A stretch of 64,000 nucleotides of DNA. It comes from CAXMST01 sp963712765 (GTDB lineage: Bacteria; Actinomycetota; Thermoleophilia; Solirubrobacterales; 70-9). The DNA is taken from contig CAVQIX010000004.1 in the NCBI GenBank assembly GCA_963712765.1, forward strand, positions 124,001 to 188,000. Reading direction: 5' to 3'. Positions 17,032 through 24,827 of this stretch are shown piece after piece. The notes below the pieces were generated by a model, which saw only the letters and a program-made list of their open reading frames with translations, made no database searches and was not told where the DNA came from. The stretch's first letter is position 1. The number at the start of each line of letters is the position of its first letter. Both the position numbers and the translations under genes were made by a program.

Positions 17032-18228
17032 TCAGGGCGCGCCGATGGAGTTCGGCCGCGGTTCGAGCGTCACGTCGACCTTCTTGCGATCGCCGTCGCG
17101 GATGATCTCGAGCTCGATCGTGTCGCCGGGACGATTCTCGGAGATCAGCCTCGAGAGATCGTTCTCGCCGACGAGCTCGGTGCCGTCGACGGCGACGATC
17201 ACATCGCCGCCGGTCTCCACCTCGCGGCCCTGGAAGTCGATCGTCTGGCTCCCCGCACCCTGGATCCCGGCCTTTTTCGCCGGGCCGTCGGTGACGGAGA
17301 CGACCAGTGAGCCGGTCGGGGCGTCGATCCCGAGCTTGTCGGCGAGCTGGGGGTAGAGCGGAACGCTGGTGACGCCTACGAACGCATACTCGGCCTCGCC
17401 GTCATCGCGCAGGTCGTCGATCGAGCGCTTGACGAGGTTGGCCGGAACCGCGAAGCCGACCCCCTCGTTGCCACCGGAGGTCGTGTTGATCTGCTGGTTG
17501 ACGCCGATCACGTTGCCCTCGGGGTCGATCAGCGGGCCGCCGGAGTTGCCGGGGTTGATCGAGGCGTCCGTCTGCAGCCCACCGTCGATGCGGAAATCCG
17601 TCAGCGACTCGATCGACCGATCGGTCGCGGAGATGATCCCGGTCGAGAGCGACTGCTCCTGGCCGAAGGGGCTGCCGATCGCTGCGACCGGGGTGCCGAC
17701 GGTGACCTCCGCGGAGTCGCCCATGTTCAGCGGTTTGAAGTCGAGGCCCTGGGGGTTGATCTTGAGCAATGCGATGTCGGCGTTGAGGTCGAAGCCGACG
17801 ATCTCGGCCGGTACCTGATTGCGGTCCGTGAACTCGACGAAGACCTCATCGGCGGCGTTGATGTCGCTCTGGCCGGTTGTCTCGGCGTCTGTGACGACGT
17901 GGGCGTTGGTGACGATCTCGCCGTCGTTGTTGATCGCGAAGCCGGAGCCCTGACCGCCGCCTCCGCCGCCGAGGGCGTCGGCGTTGCCGAACACCGAGCG
18001 CACGGTGACCACGCCCCGGGAGGCCTCCGAGTAGAGATCCTGGGCGTTGAACCCGTTCTGGGTCTGCACGACTACGCGGGGCTTCTCGGCGGCCGGGGCC
18101 TTGGAGGCCTTGGTGGTCGTCTCCGAGTCGCCACGGTCGGTGCTGCAGCCGGCGATCGCCAGGGCTGCGAGGGCGAGGAGGAGCGCCGCCAAGGGGAGCC
18201 GCCTGCGCTTGCTGGCAAGCGGGCTCAC
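17032..18228 (-). CDS. HtrA/DegP-like serine protease lipoprotein with PDZ domain
   Basis: A 398-residue S1C protease. The N-terminus ends in a lipobox (ALAIAGC, Cys28), so it is anchored outside the membrane. The trypsin-like domain shows the triad His110 (TNAHVV), Asp151 (NADIALLKI) and Ser229 (NPGNSGGPL). A single C-terminal PDZ domain follows (about 290-385, with GDVIVAVDGTELVGENDLSRLI). Its start overlaps the kinase stop by 4 bases. The order regulator-kinase-HtrA matches mycobacterial mprA-mprB-pepD, which handles envelope stress. Confidence 0.93.
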   Translation of the reverse strand: MSPLASKRRRLPLAALLLALAALAIAGCSTDRGDSETTTKASKAPAAEKPRVVVQTQNGFNAQDLYSEASRGVVTVRSVFGNADALGGGGGGQGSGFAINNDGEIVTNAHVVTDAETTGQSDINAADEVFVEFTDRNQVPAEIVGFDLNADIALLKINPQGLDFKPLNMGDSAEVTVGTPVAAIGSPFGQEQSLSTGIISATDRSIESLTDFRIDGGLQTDASINPGNSGGPLIDPEGNVIGVNQQINTTSGGNEGVGFAVPANLVKRSIDDLRDDGEAEYAFVGVTSVPLYPQLADKLGIDAPTGSLVVSVTDGPAKKAGIQGAGSQTIDFQGREVETGGDVIVAVDGTELVGENDLSRLISENRPGDTIELEIIRDGDRKKVDVTLEPRPNSIGAP

Positions 18229-19655
18229 CCAGTCACCGAACCGGCCGGCGGCAGCGTCAGCGAGAAGACGGTCCGCCGGCGACGCGAGCTGAGGGTGAGA
18301 TCGCCGGCCATCCCGCGGGCAAGCTCGCGGGAGATCGCCAGCCCGAGACCGGAGCCCCCGGCGGAATCGGCGGTGTGGAAGCGCTCGAAGACGCGCTCGC
18401 GCTCGGCGGCGTCGATCCCGGGGCCGTCGTCGGTGACGGAGATGGTGGCGGCGTCGGCGTCGATATGAGTGCTGATGGTGATCTCGGTTCCCTCTGGGGT
18501 GTGCTTGATTGCGTTGTCGATCAGGATACGCATGATCTGCATTGTCCTGACGTAATCGGCTTGAGCAAGCGGTTTCTCAACCTCGGAGATTTCCAGCCGC
18601 ATCGCCGCTCCCGCTCGCGCCGCAACAGCCGTGAACTCCTCGGAGACCTCTGAGGCGACCTCGATCAGGTTGACCGGCTCGCTGCGGAGCGCGAGCGCAC
18701 CGGCGTCGATCCTGGAGAGATCGAGGAGATCGGCCGTCAGCTTCGTGAGCCGGTCGATCTGCCCGCGCATCGTCCGCACGAACTCGGCCCTGGTCTCGAC
18801 ATCTGGCTCGTCGTCCTCGAGCAGCTCGAGGAACCCGCCGAGCGATGCGATCGGGGTGCGGAGTTCGTGGGAGGCGTTGGCGATGAATTCCCTGCGGGCG
18901 GAGTCGAGCTGGGCCAGGCGCCCCTGCATCCCGTCGAAGGTCGTCGCGAGCTGGCCGACCTCATCATCGGAATCGATCGGGATCGGAACGGCGAAGTTCC
19001 CGGCTGAGACCTGCTCGGCCGCCGATTCGAGGCGGCGCAGGCGGCGTGCGTGCGCCCCCGCCGCCACCCAGGCCGCCAGCAGTGCGGCGGCGAGCGCGAT
19101 CGCTCCGGCGATCAGGATCTGGCGGCGGATCAGCCCGACGTTGTCCTCGACATCGTCGAGCGGGGTCGAGAAGACGGCCACCCAGACCGGACCAGCTGCG
19201 TCGCCGACGCTGACCGGCACGGCGGTCTCACCGATCGGTCCGCCGCTGCCAGCCGCCACCCCCGACCGGATCGCGCCGCTGAGAAGGGCGCCGCTTGCCG
19301 GCGGGTAGCGCTCGAGTACGGCTCCGGCATCCGACTCCGAGTCCCCGAGGATGAACTCCGGGGTCTGGTCGCGGACGCCGAGCAGCGTTACCCGGACGTC
19401 GGCGGCGACCGCGATCCGCCGCGCAAGTTGATTCAGACGCTCGGGGTCACCGGCCGCTGGTCCCGAAGCGGCGCGCTGGAGCCGCGACAGCTCCGAACCA
19501 CCGACGAGCTCGAGCCGCTCCAGTCGCTCGGCGGTGAGCGAGGAGCTGAGCTGGGGCACGACGTAGAGATAGACGAAGCCGACCGCGCCCGCGGTGATCG
19601 CGAAGAACAGCAGCACCAGCTTGGCGCGGACGCTGTTGCGGACCCAGCCGGCCAT
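18225..19655 (-). CDS. Sensor histidine kinase (HAMP, HisKA, HATPase)
   Basis: A 476-residue membrane kinase. TM1 lies at about 12-33, an extracytoplasmic sensor of roughly 140 residues follows, TM2 is at about 178-199, then HAMP, the dimerisation helix with FIANASHELRTPIASL (phospho-acceptor His263), and an ATPase domain with N box (RILIDNAIKHTPEG), DDGPGID and GSGLGLAISREL. It should phosphorylate the response regulator encoded 12 bases upstream. The overlap with the HtrA gene argues that protein misfolding outside the cell is the signal or the output. Confidence 0.95.
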   Translation of the reverse strand: MAGWVRNSVRAKLVLLFFAITAGAVGFVYLYVVPQLSSSLTAERLERLELVGGSELSRLQRAASGPAAGDPERLNQLARRIAVAADVRVTLLGVRDQTPEFILGDSESDAGAVLERYPPASGALLSGAIRSGVAAGSGGPIGETAVPVSVGDAAGPVWVAVFSTPLDDVEDNVGLIRRQILIAGAIALAAALLAAWVAAGAHARRLRRLESAAEQVSAGNFAVPIPIDSDDEVGQLATTFDGMQGRLAQLDSARREFIANASHELRTPIASLGGFLELLEDDEPDVETRAEFVRTMRGQIDRLTKLTADLLDLSRIDAGALALRSEPVNLIEVASEVSEEFTAVAARAGAAMRLEISEVEKPLAQADYVRTMQIMRILIDNAIKHTPEGTEITISTHIDADAATISVTDDGPGIDAAERERVFERFHTADSAGGSGLGLAISRELARGMAGDLTLSSRRRRTVFSLTLPPAGSVTG

Positions 19656-19667
19656 GACGGGCCCGAC

Positions 19668-20369
19668 TCAGCGCTCTTCTTCGCGGAACCTGTAACCGGC
19701 GCCACGGACCGTGAGCAGGAACTCGGGCTGGCGTGGCTCGGCCTCGATCTTCTCCCGCAGATGGCGGATGTGGACGTCGACGGTGCGTGGGTCGCGATAG
19801 GCACTGTCACCCCAGACCCGCTCCAGCAGGGTCTCGCGGTCGAAGACACGACCGGGGGTGCGTGCAAGCGCGGCGAGGATCTCGAATTCAACGTAGGTGA
19901 GGCTGGCCGCCTCGCCGCGGACCCGGACGGAGCGTCGCGAGAAATCGAGCTCGAGATCGCCATCGACGATCGCCTCCTCGGCGGAGCCGCCCATCATCTG
20001 CGTCCGCCGCAGCGCCGCCTTGACCCGGCTGCGGAACTCGCGCACGCTGAACGGCTTGGTGATGTAGTCGTCGGCGCCGATCTCGAGGCCGAGGACCTTG
20101 TCGACCTCCTCGGCACGCGCGGTAAGCATGATGATCGGCACCTGGCTGCGCTCGCGCAGACGCCGGCAGACCTCGATCCCGTCGAGCCGGGGCATCATCA
20201 CGTCGAGCACGACGAGGTCGAACCGCGACTCCGCGAACCGGTCGAGCGCTTCACGCCCGTCATTCGCTGAGACCACCTCGTAGCCCTCCTTGCGCAGCGG
20301 ATATGTGAGCAACGTCTGGATCGAGGTCTCGTCGTCGACCAGCAGTATCCGCGCCCCGGCTTCAGCCAT
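19668..20369 (-). CDS. OmpR/PhoB-family response regulator
   Basis: A 233-residue regulator. The receiver domain has the acidic pocket (LLVDDE), phospho-acceptor Asp56 (LVVLDVMMPRLDG), Thr (IMLTAR) and Lys (DDYITKPF). The C-terminal winged helix ends RTVDVHIRHLREKIE and VRGAGYRF. First gene of the regulator-kinase-HtrA operon, 96 bases from the divergent membrane peptidase-like gene. Autoregulation from that spacer is plausible by analogy with MprA. Confidence 0.96.
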   Translation of the reverse strand: MAEAGARILLVDDETSIQTLLTYPLRKEGYEVVSANDGREALDRFAESRFDLVVLDVMMPRLDGIEVCRRLRERSQVPIIMLTARAEEVDKVLGLEIGADDYITKPFSVREFRSRVKAALRRTQMMGGSAEEAIVDGDLELDFSRRSVRVRGEAASLTYVEFEILAALARTPGRVFDRETLLERVWGDSAYRDPRTVDVHIRHLREKIEAEPRQPEFLLTVRGAGYRFREEER

Positions 20370-20465
20370 GGCGTCAGATTAGGGGGTGGCCGAGCGCTGG
20401 AAGGCCGGCGACCGCTCCCGGCGGGCGCTTTCCCACAGCCGCCCTCAGCTACTTTGCTGCGACCG

Positions 20466-22244
20466 ATGTTGGACCCAAGGATCTACCGCGCCGCCTTCCT
20501 TCCCCTGGTCGCGGCGGTCGTGCTGATGATGTTCTCGCTGGAGCCGGCCCCCGAGCCACTCGAGGGTCCGGTCAGCACGCCGGCGTTTCAGGGGAGCGAG
20601 ACGACGCGAAAGGCGCGAGCAATAGCTGCTCTCGCGCCGGACCGCAAGCCCGGCTCCGAGGGCGACGCCGCCGTCGCCGACCTGGTCCGCGAGGAGTTCG
20701 CCGCGGTACCCGGGGGCGAGCTCTCCGAGCAGTCCTTCTCCTCCAGCTTCGAGGGCTCCGACGTCGAGCTGCAGAACATCCTCCTCACCCTCCCCGGGCG
20801 ACGGGAGGAGGTGGTCCTCGTGCTCGCCGACCGCGACAGCCCGATCGGGCAGGGCGCGACCACCAGCGCCGCATCGACCGCGACGCTGCTCACGCTCGCG
20901 GGCGACCTCGGCGAAGCGCGGCATGAGCGCACGCTCGTCTTCGCCTCCACCTCCGGGGCCAGCCTCGGCTCCGAGGGCGCCCGCGAGCTCGTCGACCAGC
21001 TTCCCGCCCCGGCTGGAATCGAGGCGGCGATCGTGATCGAGAACGCCGGCGTCAAAGACCGTCGGCCGCCCTTCATCGTCCCCGGGAGGTCGGGGCCGGA
21101 CACGATCCCGGTGCAGCTGTTGCGGACCGCGGATGCGATCGCCTCGGTCCAGTTCGAGCGCGACGCGACCCCGGCCGACGGCTGGGGCCAGCTCGCGCGA
21201 CTCGCGTATCCGATCGGGATTGGCGCCGCCTCGGGCATGGACGCCGCCGGCACCGACGCACTGGCGATCACGGGCAGCGGCGAGCGACCGCCTGATCCTG
21301 ACGCCGATTCCGCCGCGGAGGTCTCCCGGAACACGGTCTTCGCCGTTGGCAGTACCGCCCTCGATCTGACCCTGACCCTGGATGAGAACGCCGGCGGGGT
21401 CGAGGCCGGGCCCGGCAGCTACATCGAGATCGGCGACAACCTCCTCCCCGGTTGGACGATCAGCCTCCTGACTCTGGCGATGCTCCTCCCGGCGCTGCTC
21501 GGAGCGGGCGACGTCTGGCTACGGGAACGGCGCCGCAAGCCGCAGGCCGCCGGCCGGGCCGTGCCATGGGCGCTGGAGCGGGCGCTGCTGCCGATCGCCG
21601 CGCTCGTAGTGGCCTACGCGCTCGGGGCGATCGGGCTGATCGCGAACCCCGACTTCCCCTACGACCCGGGTCGATTCCCGCCCGGAATCGACGGTCCGGT
21701 CGCGATCGGCGTGATGCTGCTCGCCGCCGCCCTCGTCGCCCTGCTGATCCGGCCGCTGCGGACACCGCTCGATGCCGAGCCGCACACCCTCGCCGCCGCG
21801 GCCGGGCTGCTGACCGGCTTCTCGATCCTGGGGATCTGGCTGATCAATCCGTTCCTCGCACTGCTGCTCACCCCGCTCGCCCATGTCTGGCTGCTCCCGG
21901 CCCGGGCCCAGGGGCCCGCCGGAGCGGGCTTCACGGTCACCGCGATCGTTGTCGCATCCCTGCCCGCACTCGCGGCCGGGATCGTCGTCGCCTCCGATCT
22001 CGACCTCGGCCTGGAGGCTGCCTGGCAGCTGCTGCTGCTGCTGATGAGCGGCCAGATCAGCCCGCTCGAAGCCCTGCTGTGGTGCGGGCTGATCGGTGGC
22101 TTGATCAGCTGCCTGGCTGCCCGCTCCGCCGCCCCGCCGCTGCAGCCCCCCTCGGAGCGCCGCAGCGTGCTCGGACCAGCCGGGCACGCTGGCCCGGGAT
22201 CACTGGGCGGGACGCCCTCGAGCCTGCCGCGGCCACGAATCTGA
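20466..22244 (+). CDS. M28-like extracellular domain fused to multi-pass membrane domain, metal ligands apparently lost
   Basis: A 592-residue protein starting ATG 20466. After an N-terminal helix comes an extracytoplasmic domain of about 300 residues with the M28 aminopeptidase outline (ATLLTLAGDL, TLVFASTSGASLGSEGARELV). The usual zinc ligands are not where expected: the H-x-D position reads ADRDS, the G-A-x-D position GATTSA, and the paired glutamates STSGAS. The C-terminal half has about seven to eight hydrophobic helices. It therefore looks like a non-catalytic peptidase-fold membrane protein of unknown role. Confidence 0.75.
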   Translation: MLDPRIYRAAFLPLVAAVVLMMFSLEPAPEPLEGPVSTPAFQGSETTRKARAIAALAPDRKPGSEGDAAVADLVREEFAAVPGGELSEQSFSSSFEGSDVELQNILLTLPGRREEVVLVLADRDSPIGQGATTSAASTATLLTLAGDLGEARHERTLVFASTSGASLGSEGARELVDQLPAPAGIEAAIVIENAGVKDRRPPFIVPGRSGPDTIPVQLLRTADAIASVQFERDATPADGWGQLARLAYPIGIGAASGMDAAGTDALAITGSGERPPDPDADSAAEVSRNTVFAVGSTALDLTLTLDENAGGVEAGPGSYIEIGDNLLPGWTISLLTLAMLLPALLGAGDVWLRERRRKPQAAGRAVPWALERALLPIAALVVAYALGAIGLIANPDFPYDPGRFPPGIDGPVAIGVMLLAAALVALLIRPLRTPLDAEPHTLAAAAGLLTGFSILGIWLINPFLALLLTPLAHVWLLPARAQGPAGAGFTVTAIVVASLPALAAGIVVASDLDLGLEAAWQLLLLLMSGQISPLEALLWCGLIGGLISCLAARSAAPPLQPPSERRSVLGPAGHAGPGSLGGTPSSLPRPRI

Positions 22245-22259
22245 ATGTGTCCAGCGAGC

Positions 22260-22287
22260 TAAAGGGGGACCTTGGGCCGGCCGATCA
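22260..22287 (+). promoter_or_regulatory. Candidate sigma-28 (FliA/WhiG-type) promoter
   Basis: TAAA at 22260-22263 and GCCGATCA at 22280-22287 are separated by 16 bases. The sigma-28 class consensus is TAAA, 14-16 bases, GCCGATAA, so only one base of the -10 element differs. It lies 75 bases upstream of an ATG for a FlgM-like protein, the natural target of that sigma factor. The match is by eye. Confidence 0.5.
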
Positions 22288-22361
22288 ATGGGGTGAGGTT
22301 TTCTGTGGTCGGGCAAGACGCTCGACAGCCTCGGTTCCTACCCCAACCCCATACCTACCCT

Positions 22362-22550
22362 ATGAGTGCAAAATCCGCACAGTTCGGATACGTCCAACGA
22401 CGTGTCGCCAAAGGCGAATATCAAGTCGATTCCTCGCGGGTGGCCGCTGCGATCATGCAGCGCATCGGCGCAATCGTCCTCGACCGCGAGATCAGCGGCG
22501 AGCGTGATCGTGCCCGCCACTTGGAATTGGCCGACCGCCAGGCAGCCTGA
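22362..22550 (+). CDS. FlgM-like anti-sigma-28 protein
   Basis: A 62-residue protein from ATG 22362. The segment VAKGEYQVDSSRVAAAIMQRI resembles the conserved sigma-binding helix of FlgM (G-x-Y-x-V-D ... A-x-A-I). Total length is short for FlgM (usually about 90), as the disordered N-terminus is largely missing; an in-frame TTG at 22272 would add 30 residues but would overlap the promoter candidate. Its last 59 bases overlap the 3' end of thiL on the other strand. No flagellar genes are in the window. Confidence 0.6.
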   Translation: MSAKSAQFGYVQRRVAKGEYQVDSSRVAAAIMQRIGAIVLDREISGERDRARHLELADRQAA

Positions 22551-23502
22551 GCCGGACGCCGGCGCTGCCGTCCACCCGTCCAACCTCGGTCAGCTGCGAG
22601 CCGGCCTCCGAGACGGTCGCCCCTGCGCGCTCCTGCGCCGATCGGGGCAGCGTACAGAGCAGCTCGTAGTCCTCGCCGCCGAGCGCCAGCTCGAAGCGGT
22701 CGCGGCCGGCGGCGGCAGCCAGCTCGACGACGCCATCCTGGAGGGGCACCCGCTCCATCTCGATCTCGATCCCGCGTCCTGAGGCGGCCGCGAGCTGCTC
22801 GGCGTCGCCGCCGAGACCATCGGAGAGATCTATCATCGCGCTCGCGCCGGCTTCCGCCAGAGCCCTACCGGCTCCAAGCCGCGGTACGGGCCGCAGCTGG
22901 CGCTCGCGCAGCCCGTCCGCCAGCGCGGCGTCCAGACCCTCGCCCAGCTGCGGATGCTCAAGCATCATCAGACCGGCGGCAGCCCCTCCGAGCGACCCCG
23001 TCACGCAGACCGCATCCCCGACCGCGGCTCCGTCCCGTCCCACGAAGGCATCAGCGTCGCGCCCGTGACCGACGGCGGTTACCGTGAGCGCGAGGTTCGG
23101 CGAGGCGGTGAGATCACCGCCGAGGATGCTGACCCCGGCGGCGGCCGCGACCTCGGCGAGCCCGTCGCAGAGTTCCAGCGTCCCTTCCTCGTCGAGCCAC
23201 TCGGGAAGACCAAGCCAGACGTAGGCCTCACCGGCCTCCGCGCCCATCGCGGCGAGATCACTGAGCGCCGAGGCGAACGCCTTGTGGCCGACGGCCCGGG
23301 GCGGACACCAGGCGGAGCGGAAGTGGACGCCGTCGACGAGGGCGTCGACGCTCGTCGCGGTCGCGCCCCGCGACGTCGTCACCGCCGCATCGTCGCCGAT
23401 CCCGACCGTCGCTCCCCCTCCTGCGCCAGGCCCCAGGCGCTCGCGAATGCGGCTGATCAGATCGAATTCGGGTGAGGATCGCATCGACGGCTCACGGGTC
23501 AT
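22492..23502 (-). CDS. thiL: Thiamine-monophosphate kinase
   Basis: A 336-residue protein that phosphorylates thiamine monophosphate to the active diphosphate. It has the N-terminal SPEFDLISRIRERLG, VGIGDDAAV metal site, DALVDGVHFR, GHKAFASALSDLAAMGA and GGDLTASPNL motifs, and late SDGLGGDAEQLA and LGGEDYELL. An alternative start at 23484 would drop six residues. No TPP riboswitch precedes it: only 32 bases separate it from the mannosyltransferase stop. Confidence 0.95.
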   Translation of the reverse strand: MTREPSMRSSPEFDLISRIRERLGPGAGGGATVGIGDDAAVTTSRGATATSVDALVDGVHFRSAWCPPRAVGHKAFASALSDLAAMGAEAGEAYVWLGLPEWLDEEGTLELCDGLAEVAAAAGVSILGGDLTASPNLALTVTAVGHGRDADAFVGRDGAAVGDAVCVTGSLGGAAAGLMMLEHPQLGEGLDAALADGLRERQLRPVPRLGAGRALAEAGASAMIDLSDGLGGDAEQLAAASGRGIEIEMERVPLQDGVVELAAAAGRDRFELALGGEDYELLCTLPRSAQERAGATVSEAGSQLTEVGRVDGSAGVRLRLPGGRPIPSGGHDHARR

Positions 23503-23534
23503 CGATTGGATTCAACCAGCCCTGCCCCGGCCGA

Positions 23535-24827
23535 CTAGATCGGGATCGAGTTGATCGCCTGAAAGGCCGTCATCGCGACCACCCCGGCGATCAGCAGCCT
23601 GTCGCGGGAGACCGCGGCCAGGGGCAGGACCCAGATCAGGTACCAGGGCACCATCCAGGCGGTCACCGCCAGCAGGCCCAGGGTCGCCCAGCCGGCGGCG
23701 CGGATCCAGTCGGCACCGCGGATCGTCCAGACGATCAGCCCGACGAGATAGACCGCGTAGGCGATCAGGGCGGCGAGCCTGACCAGATCGACGTCCTTGT
23801 CGGTGATCCGCGAGAGCGTCGCCGGCACGCTCCAGCGGCTCACCGTCTCCTGGTTGTCGCCCGCCACACCGAGAGCCTCCAGCGCCGTCGTCCCGAACAC
23901 GGCGAGGGTGATCGCGGCCGCGACGAGACCGGCACCGAGCAAGGCGACGAGCAGCTTGCGACGCTCGGGAGCCCCGGCGAGGGCGAAGGGCAGCAGCAGA
24001 GCCGAGGAGCCCTTGACCGCGGCCGAGGCGACCAGGGCCACGCCGGCTCCCACCGGTCGCGCCTGTAGGAGCAGGAGAACGCCGAGCATCGCCACAGCCA
24101 CCATCAGCCCGTCGTTGTGGGCTCCGCCGACGACATGAACCAGAGTCAGCGGGTTGAGCGCGACGAACGCCGCCGCCGGGGCTCCCGGCAGGCCCCGGGC
24201 CTGAGCGATGCGTGAGGTCAGCGCCGCGATCGCCATGACCGCAAGCCCGGCAACCAGCTTGAAGGCCCACAGCGCCGCGCCGTTGCCGAGCACGCCGAGC
24301 GGATAAGAGCCGAGTGTGAACAGCGGCCCATAGACGCTGGCCGCGAACCGGAAGTCCTCGACGCGGCCAGCCGCCTCGTCCCCGACCAGCAGTGCCGGAG
24401 CGCTGTCGTAGGGGTTGAGGCCCTCCTCGATCCCGAGCCGCGCGTAGGAGATGTAGCTGAAGACGTCGAGTGAGAGCAGCGGCGGAGCGAGGGTGAAGAT
24501 CGCGACCAGGGTGCCGATCAGGATCCAGACCGCGGGCAGCTCACGGTCGCGGATCAGCCAGACGAACCCGGCCCAGGCCGCGATCGCCGCGTAGACCAGG
24601 GCGAGGTAGAGCTCGGGCGAAGTCCCGAGCCCGTCCCCGAAGACGCCCACGATCCAGCGGGGCGCGTCGGCGCCGGCGGCCGGTACCAGCTCGTACCCGG
24701 GAACGGCCAGCAGCGCCAGCAGCAGGGCGAGCAGAGCCGCAACCAGCGCGGTCAGGCGCTCGACGGTCGCACTCGCCTCGGGCCCTGCGTCGCCTCTAGG
24801 GCTTCTTTCCCGGGATATCGGATTCAT
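23535..24827 (-). CDS. GT-C membrane glycosyltransferase, alpha-1,6-mannosyltransferase (MptA/MptB/GT87)-like
   Basis: A 430-residue protein with about 11-12 hydrophobic helices. The first extracytoplasmic loop holds LLSLDVFSYISYARLGIEEGLNPYD, matching the polyprenol-phosphate-mannose-dependent transferases with the acidic catalytic site. AAFVALNPLTLVHVVGGAHNDGLMVA is the other family hallmark. Such enzymes build mannan chains of lipoglycans. The ATG at 24827 lies inside the end of the PBP gene (32-base overlap), implying co-transcription. Exact product unknown. Confidence 0.8.
   Translation of the reverse strand: MNPISRERSPRGDAGPEASATVERLTALVAALLALLLALLAVPGYELVPAAGADAPRWIVGVFGDGLGTSPELYLALVYAAIAAWAGFVWLIRDRELPAVWILIGTLVAIFTLAPPLLSLDVFSYISYARLGIEEGLNPYDSAPALLVGDEAAGRVEDFRFAASVYGPLFTLGSYPLGVLGNGAALWAFKLVAGLAVMAIAALTSRIAQARGLPGAPAAAFVALNPLTLVHVVGGAHNDGLMVAVAMLGVLLLLQARPVGAGVALVASAAVKGSSALLLPFALAGAPERRKLLVALLGAGLVAAAITLAVFGTTALEALGVAGDNQETVSRWSVPATLSRITDKDVDLVRLAALIAYAVYLVGLIVWTIRGADWIRAAGWATLGLLAVTAWMVPWYLIWVLPLAAVSRDRLLIAGVVAMTAFQAINSIPI

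Noticed and set aside
23503..23534. Possible TPP riboswitch upstream of thiL
   Set aside because: Only 32 bases separate thiL from the upstream stop, too short for a THI element, and none of its conserved boxes is seen.
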